From contig NC_016935.1 in NCBI RefSeq assembly GCF_000250655.1, positions 6,900,001 through 6,964,000 of the forward strand: a stretch of 64,000 nt of DNA, given 5' to 3'. A model generated the notes under the pieces. That model did no database searches, was not told where the DNA came from, and saw only the letters and a program-made list of their open reading frames with translations. Positions 1 to 9,400 of the stretch are shown piece after piece; the first letter of the stretch is position 1; each line of letters begins with the position of its first letter. Position numbers and translations under genes: made by a program. Source of the stretch: Paenibacillus mucilaginosus 3016. Lineage in GTDB: Bacteria > Bacillota > Bacilli > Paenibacillales > NBRC-103111.

Positions 1-176
1 CCCAAGTAAAGAATCCCCCGTACCAGATCTTTTGCTGAACTGGATTCGGCCTGTTTTTTTTATAAGACTAGCACAGCCTTTTTGCGATGATCAAACCATG
101 AAACAGGGTTTTTCCTAATATCTTCCTTATATCGGCAAGTGTTTTGATTTCCGCCACAACTTTTACAAAAAATTCA

Positions 177-217
177 AAAATTGAAATAGACCGCCTGCTC
201 GAAGCTGGCGATCTATC
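177..217 (-). terminator. Rho-independent terminator after the PBP1A gene
   Basis: On the minus strand a stem of about 13 bp (ATAGATCGCCAGC pairing with GCAGGCGGTCTAT, a few mismatches) closes on a TTCGA loop and is followed by an interrupted T-rich tract. It lies just past the stop codon of the PBP1A gene. The first 176 bases of the window are AT-richer and show no recognisable gene. Confidence 0.7.
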
Positions 218-244
218 TAACAGCTGAGATGGAACAAAAATCCG

Positions 245-2782
245 CTACGGTGTCGCGCCCGTGCCGGTACCTGCCGCCGTGCCTGCGGCTGCCTCCGGCG
301 CCGGCGCATCCGCTTCGTCACCGCCCGGCTGCGTGCTGCTGCCGGCTCCGGTACCGCCGCCGGCCGTCTGCGGCGGCGGCTCGCTTCCGGCGGTGCTGCC
401 GCTGCCGGCTGGAGGCGCGGTGCCCTCCGCCGTGCCGCCGCCCGTCCCGGCAGCCGGCCCGGCCTCGCCGGCGCCCGTGCCGTCGGCGCCCGTGCCGTCG
501 GCGCCTGCACCCGCGGCCGTGTCCCCGCCGGCCGGAGGCGAAGCGCCCCCGGCTGCCGCCCCCTCCTTGGCAGCGGCAGTCCCTTCCGCCCCCGGCTGGC
601 CGCCGGCCGGCTCCTTCGCCGCACCGCCTGCGGCCGCCGGCCGGGCTTCGCCTTTGGCCCCCGCCGCCTCAGGCGTCTGGGCCTGCGCACCGGCCGCAGC
701 CGCAGCCGCGGCCTCCTGCGGCGCGGGAGCCGCTGCCGGAGCCGCCGGCGTCCCGGCGGCCTTGGCCGTCCCGCTCTCCCCGGTCCGCTCGGCATACTTC
801 GGCGCGTTCTCGCCGTTAATCCGCTTGCGGCCTCCGGCGTAGGCGCGGTACTTTTCCGGCCTGGAGAAAGCCGTCACCGGAACATCCTTCAGCGCTCGGC
901 TCACGACCTCCTTGAACAAGGATGCCGGATATTTGCCCCCCGTCGTGGTCAGGTAGTGGTCCTTGTTCGTCTTCTCGTAGCCGAGCCACACAGCCGCCAC
1001 GAGCTCCGGCGTATAGCCGACGAACCAGGCATCCTTGGACCCGTCGATCTGGTTGCCCCAGCGGTCCTTGAATTCCGGCGTATCCGGCAGTTGGGTCGTC
1101 CCTGTCTTGCCGGCCACCGGCCTGTCCATCCTCGCACTGCGCCCGGTCCCTTCCGTGACGACCTTCTCGAGCATCTTCGTCATCGTGTAAGCCGCCCCCG
1201 GCTCCAGCATCGGCTCGAGCACCGGCTGCGTTTCCCGGCCGACCAGGTTGCCCTGGGCATCCGTGATCTTGCGGATCGCATACGCCTTAGCCAGATTGCC
1301 GTTGTTGGCAAACATGGTATAAGCCTGCGCCATCTGCAGCGGGGAGGTTCCTTTACTCATCCCGCCCAGCGCAATCCCGAGCGTACGGTCCGCTTCCTGC
1401 AGCGGCAGTCCGGCCTTCCGGCCGAACTCGAGCCCCTGGTCGATCCCGATCTCCTTCAGCAGGGCGACGGCCGGAATATTGTACGATTCGACCAGCGCCT
1501 CCTCCAGCGTAACCCAGCCGTGGAACTGCTTGCGGTAGTTCATCGGGGTATACCCGCCTCCAAAATCCGTCTCGGTATCGTAGATCTGGTCCCTCGGCCC
1601 AAACCCCGCAGCCAAGGCGGGAGCATAGACAAGCAGCGGCTTGAGGGTCGATCCCGGCTGGCGTTCATTCTGTGTGGCGTAGTTGAACTCCCGGAACTTC
1701 GGGTCCGGGTTGCGGGAGCCCACGATGCCCAGCACCGCGCCCGTCTGCGGTTCCATGAGCACAATCCCGCTCTGCAGCCCCCCTTTGTCCTCGGGGAAAA
1801 AGTCAGGGTTCCGGTACACCTCTTCCGCCGCTTGTTGCACCTTAGGATCGAGGTTCGTATGGATGTGGAGGCCGGAAGACAAAATCTGCTGCTCGGTCAG
1901 TCCATACTTCTGGGAGGCTTCGTTAATCACATGATCGATATAGGAGGGATAAATCTTGGCGGTCTGCTGGGCGGCGGGAGCAGCCAACCGGATCTCTTCT
2001 TTCATCGCCTCATCCCGCTGTGCCGGCGTGATTCTCCCCTGCTCGGCCATCAGCGACAGCACCAGATTGCGCCTCTCCTTAGACGCTTCGGGCTTCTTCA
2101 CGGGCGAATAATTCGTCGGAGACTTCGGAATGCCGGCAAGCAGCGCGCTCTCCGCGAGGGTCAGCTGGGAAGCATCCTTGCCGAAATAGGTCTCGGCCGC
2201 ACGCTGCAGCCCCCACGCCCCTTCCCCGAAATAAATGTAGTTAAGATACTTTTCGAGAATTTGGTCCTTGCTGTATGTATCTTCGATTTTCAGTGAGGCT
2301 ACAGCCTCCTTCAGCTTCCTCCGGTACGTCTGCTCCGGGGTGAGCAGCATCGTTTTGGCCAGCTGCTGGGTGATCGTGCTGCCGCCCTCCACCGTATACC
2401 CGGACTTCAGGTTCTGGTAGAACGCGCGCGCAATCCCCTGGTAATCGAGCCCGTGATGCTCGTAGAACCGCGCATCCTCGACAGCCGTCACCGCATCGAG
2501 CATGATTTTCGGAAAATGGTTCAGCAGCATATATTCCATTCTGGCATTCGTCAGCTCGGTGATCACCGCGCCGCTGCGGTCATAGAAAAAGGTCGAACGG
2601 GCCGGCTCCTTGTCCAGCAGCGAAATGTCCGTACCTGCATACATCTGGCGGTAAGTCTGAATCCCCCAGCCAAGTCCGCCCAATCCGACAACAGCAAGCA
2701 CCGATCCGAGCAGCAGCAGGATGATTTTGAAAGGAGACGCTTTTTTCTTAGGCTGCTGCTGTGTTTCATGTGAAGGCTCCAT
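245..2782 (-). CDS. Penicillin-binding protein 1A, bifunctional class A
   Basis: Peptidoglycan synthase that polymerises lipid II and crosslinks the stem peptides outside the membrane. An N-terminal cytoplasmic stretch rich in Q and K precedes one membrane segment (about residues 19-41). A GT51 glycosyltransferase domain follows, with the catalytic EDARFYEHHG motif and GGSTITQQLAKT. The transpeptidase domain has all three motifs: STLK (nucleophile serine, in RQPGSTLKP), SYN (VESYNIPAV) and KTGT (VAGKTGTTQ). From about residue 650 to the end (845) the protein is an Ala/Gly/Pro/Thr/Glu low-complexity tail, much longer than usual for the family and encoded by very GC-rich DNA. The gene stands alone and has its own terminator. 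Assignment is firm; the exact pbp name (ponA or pbpF type) is not. Confidence 0.95.
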   Translation of the reverse strand: MEPSHETQQQPKKKASPFKIILLLLGSVLAVVGLGGLGWGIQTYRQMYAGTDISLLDKEPARSTFFYDRSGAVITELTNARMEYMLLNHFPKIMLDAVTAVEDARFYEHHGLDYQGIARAFYQNLKSGYTVEGGSTITQQLAKTMLLTPEQTYRRKLKEAVASLKIEDTYSKDQILEKYLNYIYFGEGAWGLQRAAETYFGKDASQLTLAESALLAGIPKSPTNYSPVKKPEASKERRNLVLSLMAEQGRITPAQRDEAMKEEIRLAAPAAQQTAKIYPSYIDHVINEASQKYGLTEQQILSSGLHIHTNLDPKVQQAAEEVYRNPDFFPEDKGGLQSGIVLMEPQTGAVLGIVGSRNPDPKFREFNYATQNERQPGSTLKPLLVYAPALAAGFGPRDQIYDTETDFGGGYTPMNYRKQFHGWVTLEEALVESYNIPAVALLKEIGIDQGLEFGRKAGLPLQEADRTLGIALGGMSKGTSPLQMAQAYTMFANNGNLAKAYAIRKITDAQGNLVGRETQPVLEPMLEPGAAYTMTKMLEKVVTEGTGRSARMDRPVAGKTGTTQLPDTPEFKDRWGNQIDGSKDAWFVGYTPELVAAVWLGYEKTNKDHYLTTTGGKYPASLFKEVVSRALKDVPVTAFSRPEKYRAYAGGRKRINGENAPKYAERTGESGTAKAAGTPAAPAAAPAPQEAAAAAAAGAQAQTPEAAGAKGEARPAAAGGAAKEPAGGQPGAEGTAAAKEGAAAGGASPPAGGDTAAGAGADGTGADGTGAGEAGPAAGTGGGTAEGTAPPAGSGSTAGSEPPPQTAGGGTGAGSSTQPGGDEADAPAPEAAAGTAAGTGTGATP

Positions 2783-2960
2783 GCAATGATCCCCGCCCTT
2801 ACCTTTTTTTCAGAGTTATTACCCCAAGATCGGCCAAGATAAACAAGCAGACGGGATCCGGGCCTGCACCGCCGCTTCTCTTCAAGTTATGGTAAAATGG
2901 TAGGCAAAACGGTGTCGGCCCCTCCAAGGGGACCGATTCTTCAGGCGGGGGGCCGCAGGG

Positions 2961-4193
2961 ATGATTCAGGGACAGAACGGCTGGCCGGACCGGTGGGTCC
3001 GCAGCGAGAGGGAGGCGGCGATCGCCTCAAGATCGGAGCGCTTGGCGGCTGTATTCGCGGAGCGGGCGCCGAAGCATGACGAGGAAGGGAGCTTCCCTTT
3101 CGATAACTTCGCCGATCTCCGGGCGGACGGGTATCTCGCCCTTACGGTGCCCAGGGAATTCGGCGGCGAGGAAGCTTCCTTGTATGAGCTGGTGCTCGGC
3201 CAGGAGAGGCTGGCCCGGGGAGACGGCTCCACGGCGCTGGCGGTCGGCTGGCATCTCGTCCAGCTGTTTCATCTGCGCTATACGGGGTCCTGGCCCGAAG
3301 CGCTGTTCGCCTCCTTCTGCCGGGAGGTGGTCGAGCACGGCGCGCTCACCAACCTGCTGGCGACGGAGCCGTCGACCGGGTCGCCGAGCCGCGGAGGCAG
3401 ACCCGCTACCACGGCGAGACGGACCGATGGCGGCTGGCTCCTTCACGGGCGCAAAACGTTCAGCACGTTAAGCCCCATCCTCCAGCAGTTTACCGTGACG
3501 GCTGCGGTGGAGGGCACGGAGGACACGGGCGAATTTTTCGTACGCCGCACGGCCGCCGTACGGGTGGAAGAGACATGGAACACGCTCGGCATGCGGGCCA
3601 CCGGCAGTCACGATGTGGTCCTCGAGGGAGCCTTCGTCCCGGACGACGAAGTGATCCGCCTCACGTCCGGGGTGAGGCATCCGGCGGAAGAAGACACCGG
3701 CTGGCTCCTCCATATTCCGGCCTGCTATCTCGGGATCGCCTGGGCGGCCCGGGACTGGGCGCTGGATTATGCGCTCACCTATGCTCCGAACAGCCTGAAC
3801 GGGCCGATCTCCGAGCTGCCGCATATCCGGCGCCAGATCGGAGAGATGGAGGCCGAATGGATGACCGCGCGCACGCTTCTCTACACGGCCGCCGACCGCT
3901 GGGACGCCGATCCGGACGGGCGGCTTTCGATGAAGGGCGAAATCGCGCTCGCCAAGTACACGGCCGTGAACGCCGCGCAGCGGATCGTCGACCTGGCGAT
4001 GCGGATCGTCGGCGGAGCCAGCCTCTCGCGCCGCTGCCCGCTCGAGCGGCTCTACCGCGACGTCCGCGCCGGGCTGCACAACCCGCCGATGGACGATATC
4101 GTCATCGCGGGGCTGGCCGCCCGGGCTCTCGCGGAGCGGGAGCAGCGCGTGCGGCAGCCGGGCGGGGCGCAGGCGGCGGGTCCGCTGAGCTGA
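2961..4193 (+). CDS. Acyl-CoA dehydrogenase family protein (YdbM-like)
   Basis: FAD-dependent dehydrogenase fold of 410 residues. The N-terminal helical domain, the middle beta domain (about 130-240, with LLATEPSTGSPSRGG and GRKTFST, the usual flavin/substrate loop region) and the C-terminal helical domain (about 250-395) are all present. The C-terminus carries YRDVRAGLHNPPMDD where classic short-chain acyl-CoA dehydrogenases have the YEGT segment with the catalytic glutamate, so it resembles the YdbM-type subgroup whose substrate is not established. The start was chosen at ATG 2961 behind a weak G-rich site (GGGGGG about 8 bases upstream). It is monocistronic, with a strong terminator directly after it. 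It could alternatively be a flavin monooxygenase of the same fold. Confidence 0.85.
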   Translation: MIQGQNGWPDRWVRSEREAAIASRSERLAAVFAERAPKHDEEGSFPFDNFADLRADGYLALTVPREFGGEEASLYELVLGQERLARGDGSTALAVGWHLVQLFHLRYTGSWPEALFASFCREVVEHGALTNLLATEPSTGSPSRGGRPATTARRTDGGWLLHGRKTFSTLSPILQQFTVTAAVEGTEDTGEFFVRRTAAVRVEETWNTLGMRATGSHDVVLEGAFVPDDEVIRLTSGVRHPAEEDTGWLLHIPACYLGIAWAARDWALDYALTYAPNSLNGPISELPHIRRQIGEMEAEWMTARTLLYTAADRWDADPDGRLSMKGEIALAKYTAVNAAQRIVDLAMRIVGGASLSRRCPLERLYRDVRAGLHNPPMDDIVIAGLAARALAEREQRVRQPGGAQAAGPLS

Positions 4194-4221
4194 CCGCCGG
4201 GACGCCGGTCCGGACGCATGC

Positions 4222-4265
4222 CAAAAAAGCCCCTCATTCCGATTCACTGGAATGAGGGGCTTCTT
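4222..4265 (+). terminator. Terminator after the acyl-CoA dehydrogenase gene
   Basis: A perfect 14-bp stem, AAGCCCCTCATTCC paired with GGAATGAGGGGCTT, with a short loop (GATTCACT), preceded by an A-run and followed by a T-rich stretch. It begins about 30 bases after the stop codon. Confidence 0.85.
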
Positions 4266-4326
4266 CATGCCGAGGCGGGGAGTCTGAGGCCGATGTTTGA
4301 AGGAACTCGATCGGCGCCCATCCGAA

Positions 4327-4514
4327 TAGAGGAACTACGATGCGTTATTTGCCTATTTTCCACCGCCCCGCAGCAAATAACGGAACTCAGATGCCTTATC
4401 TGGCCCCTTGACTTGGAATCGAGTCCCGATTCCGGCGAATAGCGCATCTGAGTTCCTCTATCTTGCTTAGGCGCATGAATTATGAGCAAATAACGAACCT
4501 CAGTTCCTTTATTT
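4327..4514. repeat. REP-like inverted repeat cluster, four copies of a 24-28 bp motif
   Basis: The motif GGAACTcaGATGCgTTATTTG occurs four times in about 190 bases: on the plus strand near 4327-4352 and 4375-4403, and on the minus strand near 4434-4463 and 4486-4514. The two pairs face each other around a small palindrome (GGAATC / GATTCC, 4415-4433), so the whole block can fold into a large cruciform. No ORF of quality overlaps it. This kind of intergenic, palindromic repeat resembles dispersed REP/MITE-type elements; dispersal in the genome cannot be tested from one window. Confidence 0.65.
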
Positions 4515-4655
4515 CTCGCTGCGTCGCCAAGGAGGCTGCTGCCCATGCGCTGCACGGTTGTACTCCGGCAAAGAACGAAGGTTCGGGATGCTGCAAAGGT
4601 ACCGTGACATCCAGCTCCCCTTCTGGCAGTTCCGCGCAGTCCACTGCCGCACCTC

Positions 4656-4928
4656 TGCCGCTGCCGGGCCTCCACCTGTCGTGCCCACAGTGAACACCCA
4701 ACACGCCCGCAGCACGCCGCTCCTTCTTACTGCCGCGACTCCTGCACCGCCGCCGGGTTCCACCCGTCGTGCCCACCGTGCACACCCAGCGCGCACGCAG
4801 CACACCGCTCCCGCCTGCTGCCCCTCTTGCTCCGCCACCGGGTTCTACCCGCCGCGCACACCCAACACGCCGCTCCTGCTTACTGCCGCGACTCCTGCGC
4901 CGCCGCCGGGTTCCACCCGTCGTGCCCG
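4656..4928. repeat. Degenerate tandem copies of the pectinesterase 3' end
   Basis: The segment CCGGGTTCCACCCGTCGTGCCC and its flank recurs with changes at 4664, 4753, 4838 and 4906 (spacings 89, 85 and 68 bases). The copy at 4906 is inside the last codons of the pectinesterase gene; the others lie downstream of its stop codon. The longest near-identical pair (about 4728-4776 and 4881-4927) differs at very few positions. The array appears to have grown by duplication of the gene's 3' end. From 4515 to 4655 nothing recognisable is seen. Confidence 0.7.
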
Positions 4929-5800
4929 CCCAGCACGCGCTGCACATCAAGCGCCCGCGCCTGCGCCTCCGGCAGGGCTGCGGCCCAGGGCACCCGCGCT
5001 GCTGGAGCCGCTCCCGGTCCGGTGCTGCCGTACTCCCCATAGCGGGAGGTCCGCTCATTGTCCGGATTGCTCCAGTTGTCCCATCCGGCCGGATGAATAT
5101 GCGGCCCCATCCAGGTATCGATGAAGACCGTATGCGCCGCAGGGCGCCACGGCCGGCCCAGGTAGACGGAGGCTTCTTCGGCAGCGCCGGTCAGTCTGCA
5201 GCCGCGGAACACATAGCCAAGCTCGGTGCGCTCTGCCGTTGAAGCCGCGGTGACATAGCCTGCGCGCAGGCTGTGGATCTCACACGACTCGAAGAAGACC
5301 GTCGCCGAGCCGAATATATAATCGACATGCCCCTCGATGTAGCAGTCCTCAAAATACTGCCGCCCCCGGCTCGTATAGAGCGTATCCTGGTGGCCGATCA
5401 GACGGACCCTCCGGTACACCTGCCGGTCGCCAGCCGTGTACAGGGCAACCGCCTGGCCGATCTCCGGCCCGTACCCTGCGGTATTCTGTACCGTCAGGTT
5501 TTCCATGCGGAAGTCATCCGCCTCCACTTTGAGCGTGGCCGTACGGAAGGTCGCAATCTCCCGGCCGCGCTCATCCGTCATCTTCGCATAGTCGCCCCAG
5601 GCGATGACCGTCCCCTCCGCACTTTCCCCGATCAGTGTAATATCGGGCTTGTTATCGGGCACCACGAGCTTCTCCCGATAGATCCCGTTCTTCACATAGA
5701 TCGTCACCGGCTCCAGCGGAAGCACGCGGACCGCTTCGATGGCGTCCCCAATGCTGCGGTAATCCCCCTGCCCATCCTGCGATACGGTAATCTGCCTCAT
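4880..5800 (-). CDS. Pectinesterase (pectin methylesterase, CE8)
   Basis: Removes methyl esters from homogalacturonan, opening pectin to lyases and hydrolases. The 306-residue beta-helix protein shows the family signatures in order: GPEIGQAVALY, GHQDTLY (catalytic Asp), EGHVDYIFGSA (second catalytic Asp) and YLGRPWRP (the conserved Arg that holds the nucleophile). The start was placed at ATG 5800 because GGAG lies five bases before it; an in-frame ATG at 5842 adds 14 polar residues without a good ribosome site. No signal peptide is visible, so the enzyme appears cytoplasmic, as for bacterial homologues that act on imported oligogalacturonides. The last residues (about 18) fall inside a tandem repeat that continues past the stop, so the native C-terminus may have been altered. 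Confidence 0.92.
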   Translation of the reverse strand: MRQITVSQDGQGDYRSIGDAIEAVRVLPLEPVTIYVKNGIYREKLVVPDNKPDITLIGESAEGTVIAWGDYAKMTDERGREIATFRTATLKVEADDFRMENLTVQNTAGYGPEIGQAVALYTAGDRQVYRRVRLIGHQDTLYTSRGRQYFEDCYIEGHVDYIFGSATVFFESCEIHSLRAGYVTAASTAERTELGYVFRGCRLTGAAEEASVYLGRPWRPAAHTVFIDTWMGPHIHPAGWDNWSNPDNERTSRYGEYGSTGPGAAPAARVPWAAALPEAQARALDVQRVLGGHDGWNPAAAQESRQ

Positions 5801-6044
5801 CTCTTCTCCATCTCCCTTTCCTCCACGCCTTCTGTCCTCCATTATAAACCTGCGACCGCTCCGGCTTCTCCCCCATCTCTTGTCCCGTTCGGCCGGAATT
5901 GAATCTGCTTGTCTGCTGACACTGTATTATAATATTCATCTCATAAACTCATTTATTTGTTGTATTTTTATATAATATATAATACAATATGTTCAATCCA
6001 ATAACTGTACTATTATATTCCTAAAAACCAAGGAGGCCATCCCT

Positions 6045-6236
6045 ATGCACCCTCGTATCAAAGAAAATCAACCTTCCTTTAGCCTTAATTCATCCAAGTC
6101 CTGCACCCAATGCGGCGAGGCGATGGAAGAGCTGTTCGACTGTCATATCAGCACGTGTTCTACTTGCAGAGGGTACACCTTCTATGACATCAAGCCGTCC
6201 GGTTTCGCCCCTCTGAAGCCGCCGGTCTCCTCCTAA
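6045..6236 (+). CDS. yhfH: YhfH-like small zinc-ribbon protein
   Basis: A 63-residue protein with an excellent AAGGAGG site eight bases before ATG. Two cysteine pairs, CTQCG (about residues 21-25) and CSTC (about 38-41), with the segment GEAMEELFDCHISTC between them, match the arrangement of the YhfH family, short Bacillus/Paenibacillus proteins of unknown function that probably bind zinc. It is preceded by a very AT-rich promoter region (5925-6030, several TATAAT-like boxes) that contrasts with the GC-rich surroundings, and followed by its own terminator. Function unknown. Confidence 0.75.
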   Translation: MHPRIKENQPSFSLNSSKSCTQCGEAMEELFDCHISTCSTCRGYTFYDIKPSGFAPLKPPVSS

Positions 6237-6305
6237 GACACGGGCGTACTGCCACTGCCTTCCCGGCTGCCGGGGTATGACAGCCACTTGAACCCCTATC
6301 GATCT

Positions 6306-6363
6306 TGAGCAAAAAAAACAGCATGCGCCGCGAAGAACAATCCCCTTCGCACGCTTGCTGTTT
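6306..6363. terminator. Bidirectional terminator between yhfH-like gene and RND exporter
   Basis: An almost perfect stem of about 20 bp, AAAACAGCATGCGCCGCGAAG pairing with CTTCGCACGCTTGCTGTTTT (a few mismatches), flanked by A and T runs on both sides, so it can serve both the plus-strand small gene and the minus-strand exporter gene. Confidence 0.8.
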
Positions 6364-6450
6364 TTATGTGCTTCCCCCATGGAGCAGGTCGGCGGCAAAG
6401 CCCGGCGGCTCTTGCTCCCGGCAGCCGTACCCACCTGACCGCTCCCCGGC

Positions 6451-9400
6451 TTAAGGCTGCGCCGCCGGCGTTACCTTGGCCGCACCGGCCGCAGCCTCTT
6501 TCTTCCGGAACACCCGCGCCTTGACGCGCTCGATAATCTCATACACGACCGGCACGACCAGCAGCGTAAGCAGCGTCGAGGTCGTGAGGCCGCCGATGAC
6601 GACGACGGCAAGGCCCTTGGAGATGATCGTGCCCTTGGACAGGCCGAGGGCCAGCGGCATCAGGGCGATGACCGTCGCTCCCGCGGTCATGATGATCGGA
6701 CGCAGGCGGGTGTGAGCCGCCGTGATGAGCGCTTCGCGTACCGGCATGCCCGCCTCCCGCAGCTGCTGCACCCGGTCGATCAGCACGATCGCATTGGTGA
6801 CGACGACCCCGATCAGCATCATGAACCCGATGAGCGACGTCAGGTTGAGCGACTCGCCCGTCAGCAGCAGCCCGAGCATCCCGCCGATCGCCGCAAGCGG
6901 CAGGGAGAAAAGAATCGCGAACGGGGCGCTGGCATTCCCGAACGCAAGGACCATGACCAGGTAGACGATGAAGACGGAGGCCCCCATGGCCATGAACATG
7001 TTCTTGAATTCCCGGTCGATATCTTCGGCGACGCCCTTCACTTCCGGATTCACGCCCGGAGGCAGCTCCAGGGCGCCGAGCATCTCCGTCGCTTTGGCGG
7101 TAACCCCCGCCTTATCCTTGGACTCGATCTTCGCGGTTACCCGGACGTACTGCTCCTGGTTGTCGCGCGGGATCGAAGCGGGTCCTTCGGTCTGGCGGAG
7201 CTTCGCCACCTCGTTCAGCCGGATGGTCTGCCCTGTCGGGGTCGGGATGAGCAGCGAGCCGATCTTTTCTACCGAATTCTTGAAGTCGTTATCGAGCGAG
7301 ATCTTCGTGGTCAGCGTGATGTTGTCGAACTTGAGATCCCCGATCTCCTCTTCGCCCAGCCAGGAGTACAGGTTCTCGATGATCTCTCCGGAGGAGAGGT
7401 CGTACATCCGGGCTTTGTTCTGGTCGACGGCAATCTCCACTTCCTTCTTGGACTCCTCCAGGCTGTCCTTCACATCCTGGAATTCCGGAATCTCCTTCAT
7501 CTTCGCCTTCACCATCTCCGCGCCCTGGATCAGCGTGTTCACATCATCGCCGCGCAGCATATAAGAGAAGTCGGTTCCGCTTCCCCCTCCTCCGCCGCCT
7601 ACGCTGACAATGCTTCCTCCCACCTCCGACCCCTGCGGCAGCATCGCCGTCACTTGGGTCTTCATGTCCTCAAGCAGCGACTTGGCGTTCGTGCCCGCGG
7701 AGGCTTCGGCGTTGATCTGGCTGCGGTAAGCCACCCGGTCATTGCCCCCGCCGTAGCCGATAAGCGACTGGACATAGGTGAAGGCGGGCTGCCCGGCAGC
7801 GTTCTTCGCTTCCCGCATCATCGCCTCGATCTCCAGCATCTTCTGATCGTTCGAGCCGATCGAGGTTTCCCGCGGCATCTTGAGCCACAGCGAGATCTTC
7901 CGGTCCGAATCGCTCGACGGCATGAACTCGAACGGCACGAAAGGAACCGTGCCGCCCATCGCCGCCACGAAGACGAGCAGCGCCAGGAGCATCGTCTTGA
8001 TGCGGTGCTTCAGCGACCATCTCAGCATCCGCAGGTAGGCTCCGGCCATCGGGCCGACATGGGTTTCATCATGGACCTTGAGGTTCTTGGAACGCAGCAC
8101 GAGCAGCTTCGCCAGCATCGGAATGACGGTGACCGCCACGAGCAGCGACGAGAGCAGCGCGGCGGACAGCGTAATGGCGAACGGGCGGAACATGTCGCCG
8201 AGCTGTCCGCCGACGAAGGCGATCGGCGCGAATACGCCTACCGTCGTCAGCGTTGACGAGGTGATGGCCGAGGCCACCTGGGCGGTCGCCATACGGATGA
8301 CCGATTCGCCGCGCTCGTGCGTTTTGACCAGCTCGCTGTAGATATTCTCGATGACGACGATACTGTCGTCGACCACCCGGCCGACCGCGATCGCCATGCC
8401 CCCGAGGGTCATGATGTTCAGCGAGATATCCAGCGGCGCCATGATCAGCAGCGTCACGAGGATCGATAAGGGGATCGAGACCAGGACGATGAAGGTCATG
8501 CGGACATTCCGCAGGAAAATGAGGATCATGACGGAAGCGAGGATGGCGCCGAGCCCCCCTTCCTTGACCATGCCGTTGATGGATTCCTTGACGGTGTCCG
8601 AGTTCTTCTCGACGGAGGTGAATTCGATGTTCGGGTACTTCGCCTTCCAGGAAGCGATCAGGGCATCCGCCTCCGCCGTGAACTCCACCGAGTTCGTGCC
8701 CGTCGTCTTATACAGGATGACGCCGATCGCCGGCTGGCCGTTCATCCGGGAGAAGAACTTGGATTCCGTGACCGCCTCCACCTTCACGAGGTTCTTGAGG
8801 AGCAGCGACTCCCCCGTCGACGTCTTGATTTTCATATTCTCCAGGCTGTAGATCGAGTTCAGGTCGCTCTTCACGCGCACCATCTGGTCGATGCCCTGAA
8901 TGTCGGCCGAGCCCACCGGGCTCGTCAGAATGGCCGACTGGATGCGCCGGGACACCTCCGCCGGCGTCAGGCCGTATGCGTTGATCGCACTGCCGTCCAG
9001 CTTCAGGTCCAGCACCGCTTCCTGGTTCCCGATCGAGTCGATATGGTCGATCCCCTGGATCGAATTGAAGCCAGGCAGGATGACGTCCTTGTAGATTTTG
9101 TCGAGCTCCTGCTGGTTCATGCCGTTCTCTCCGTACACGGCCAGGGTGTATTCGGGAATCGCCGACATGCCGAAGGTCGATACCTTGGGCTTCTCGACCC
9201 CCTTCGGAAGCTTGACGTTCGCGATCAGTCCCTCGACGTCCCGCTTGGCGTCATCGGTGTTGCTGCCGTGCTCGAGCTCAATCTCCAGAGAGGAGTACCC
9301 GTCAGCGGACACGGATTTGAGCGACTTGATCTTCTCGAGACCGGCCACCGCTTTCTCCAGCGGCTTCGTAATGCTGTCGAGAATGTCCTTCGGCGGTGCA

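Noticed and set aside
229-842. Pro/Arg/Ala-rich ORFs on both strands at 229-842
   Set aside because: They are frame shadows of the low-complexity tail of PBP1A.
956-2296. Long plus-strand ORF opposite the PBP1A gene
   Set aside because: It lies entirely antisense to a gene with clear motifs, has Arg/His/Pro-rich composition and no recognised domains. High GC makes such antisense frames common.
4558-5124. Plus-strand ORFs rich in Arg, Pro and Ala over the pectinesterase 3' end
   Set aside because: They are products of the tandem repeat and lack a ribosome site or known domains.
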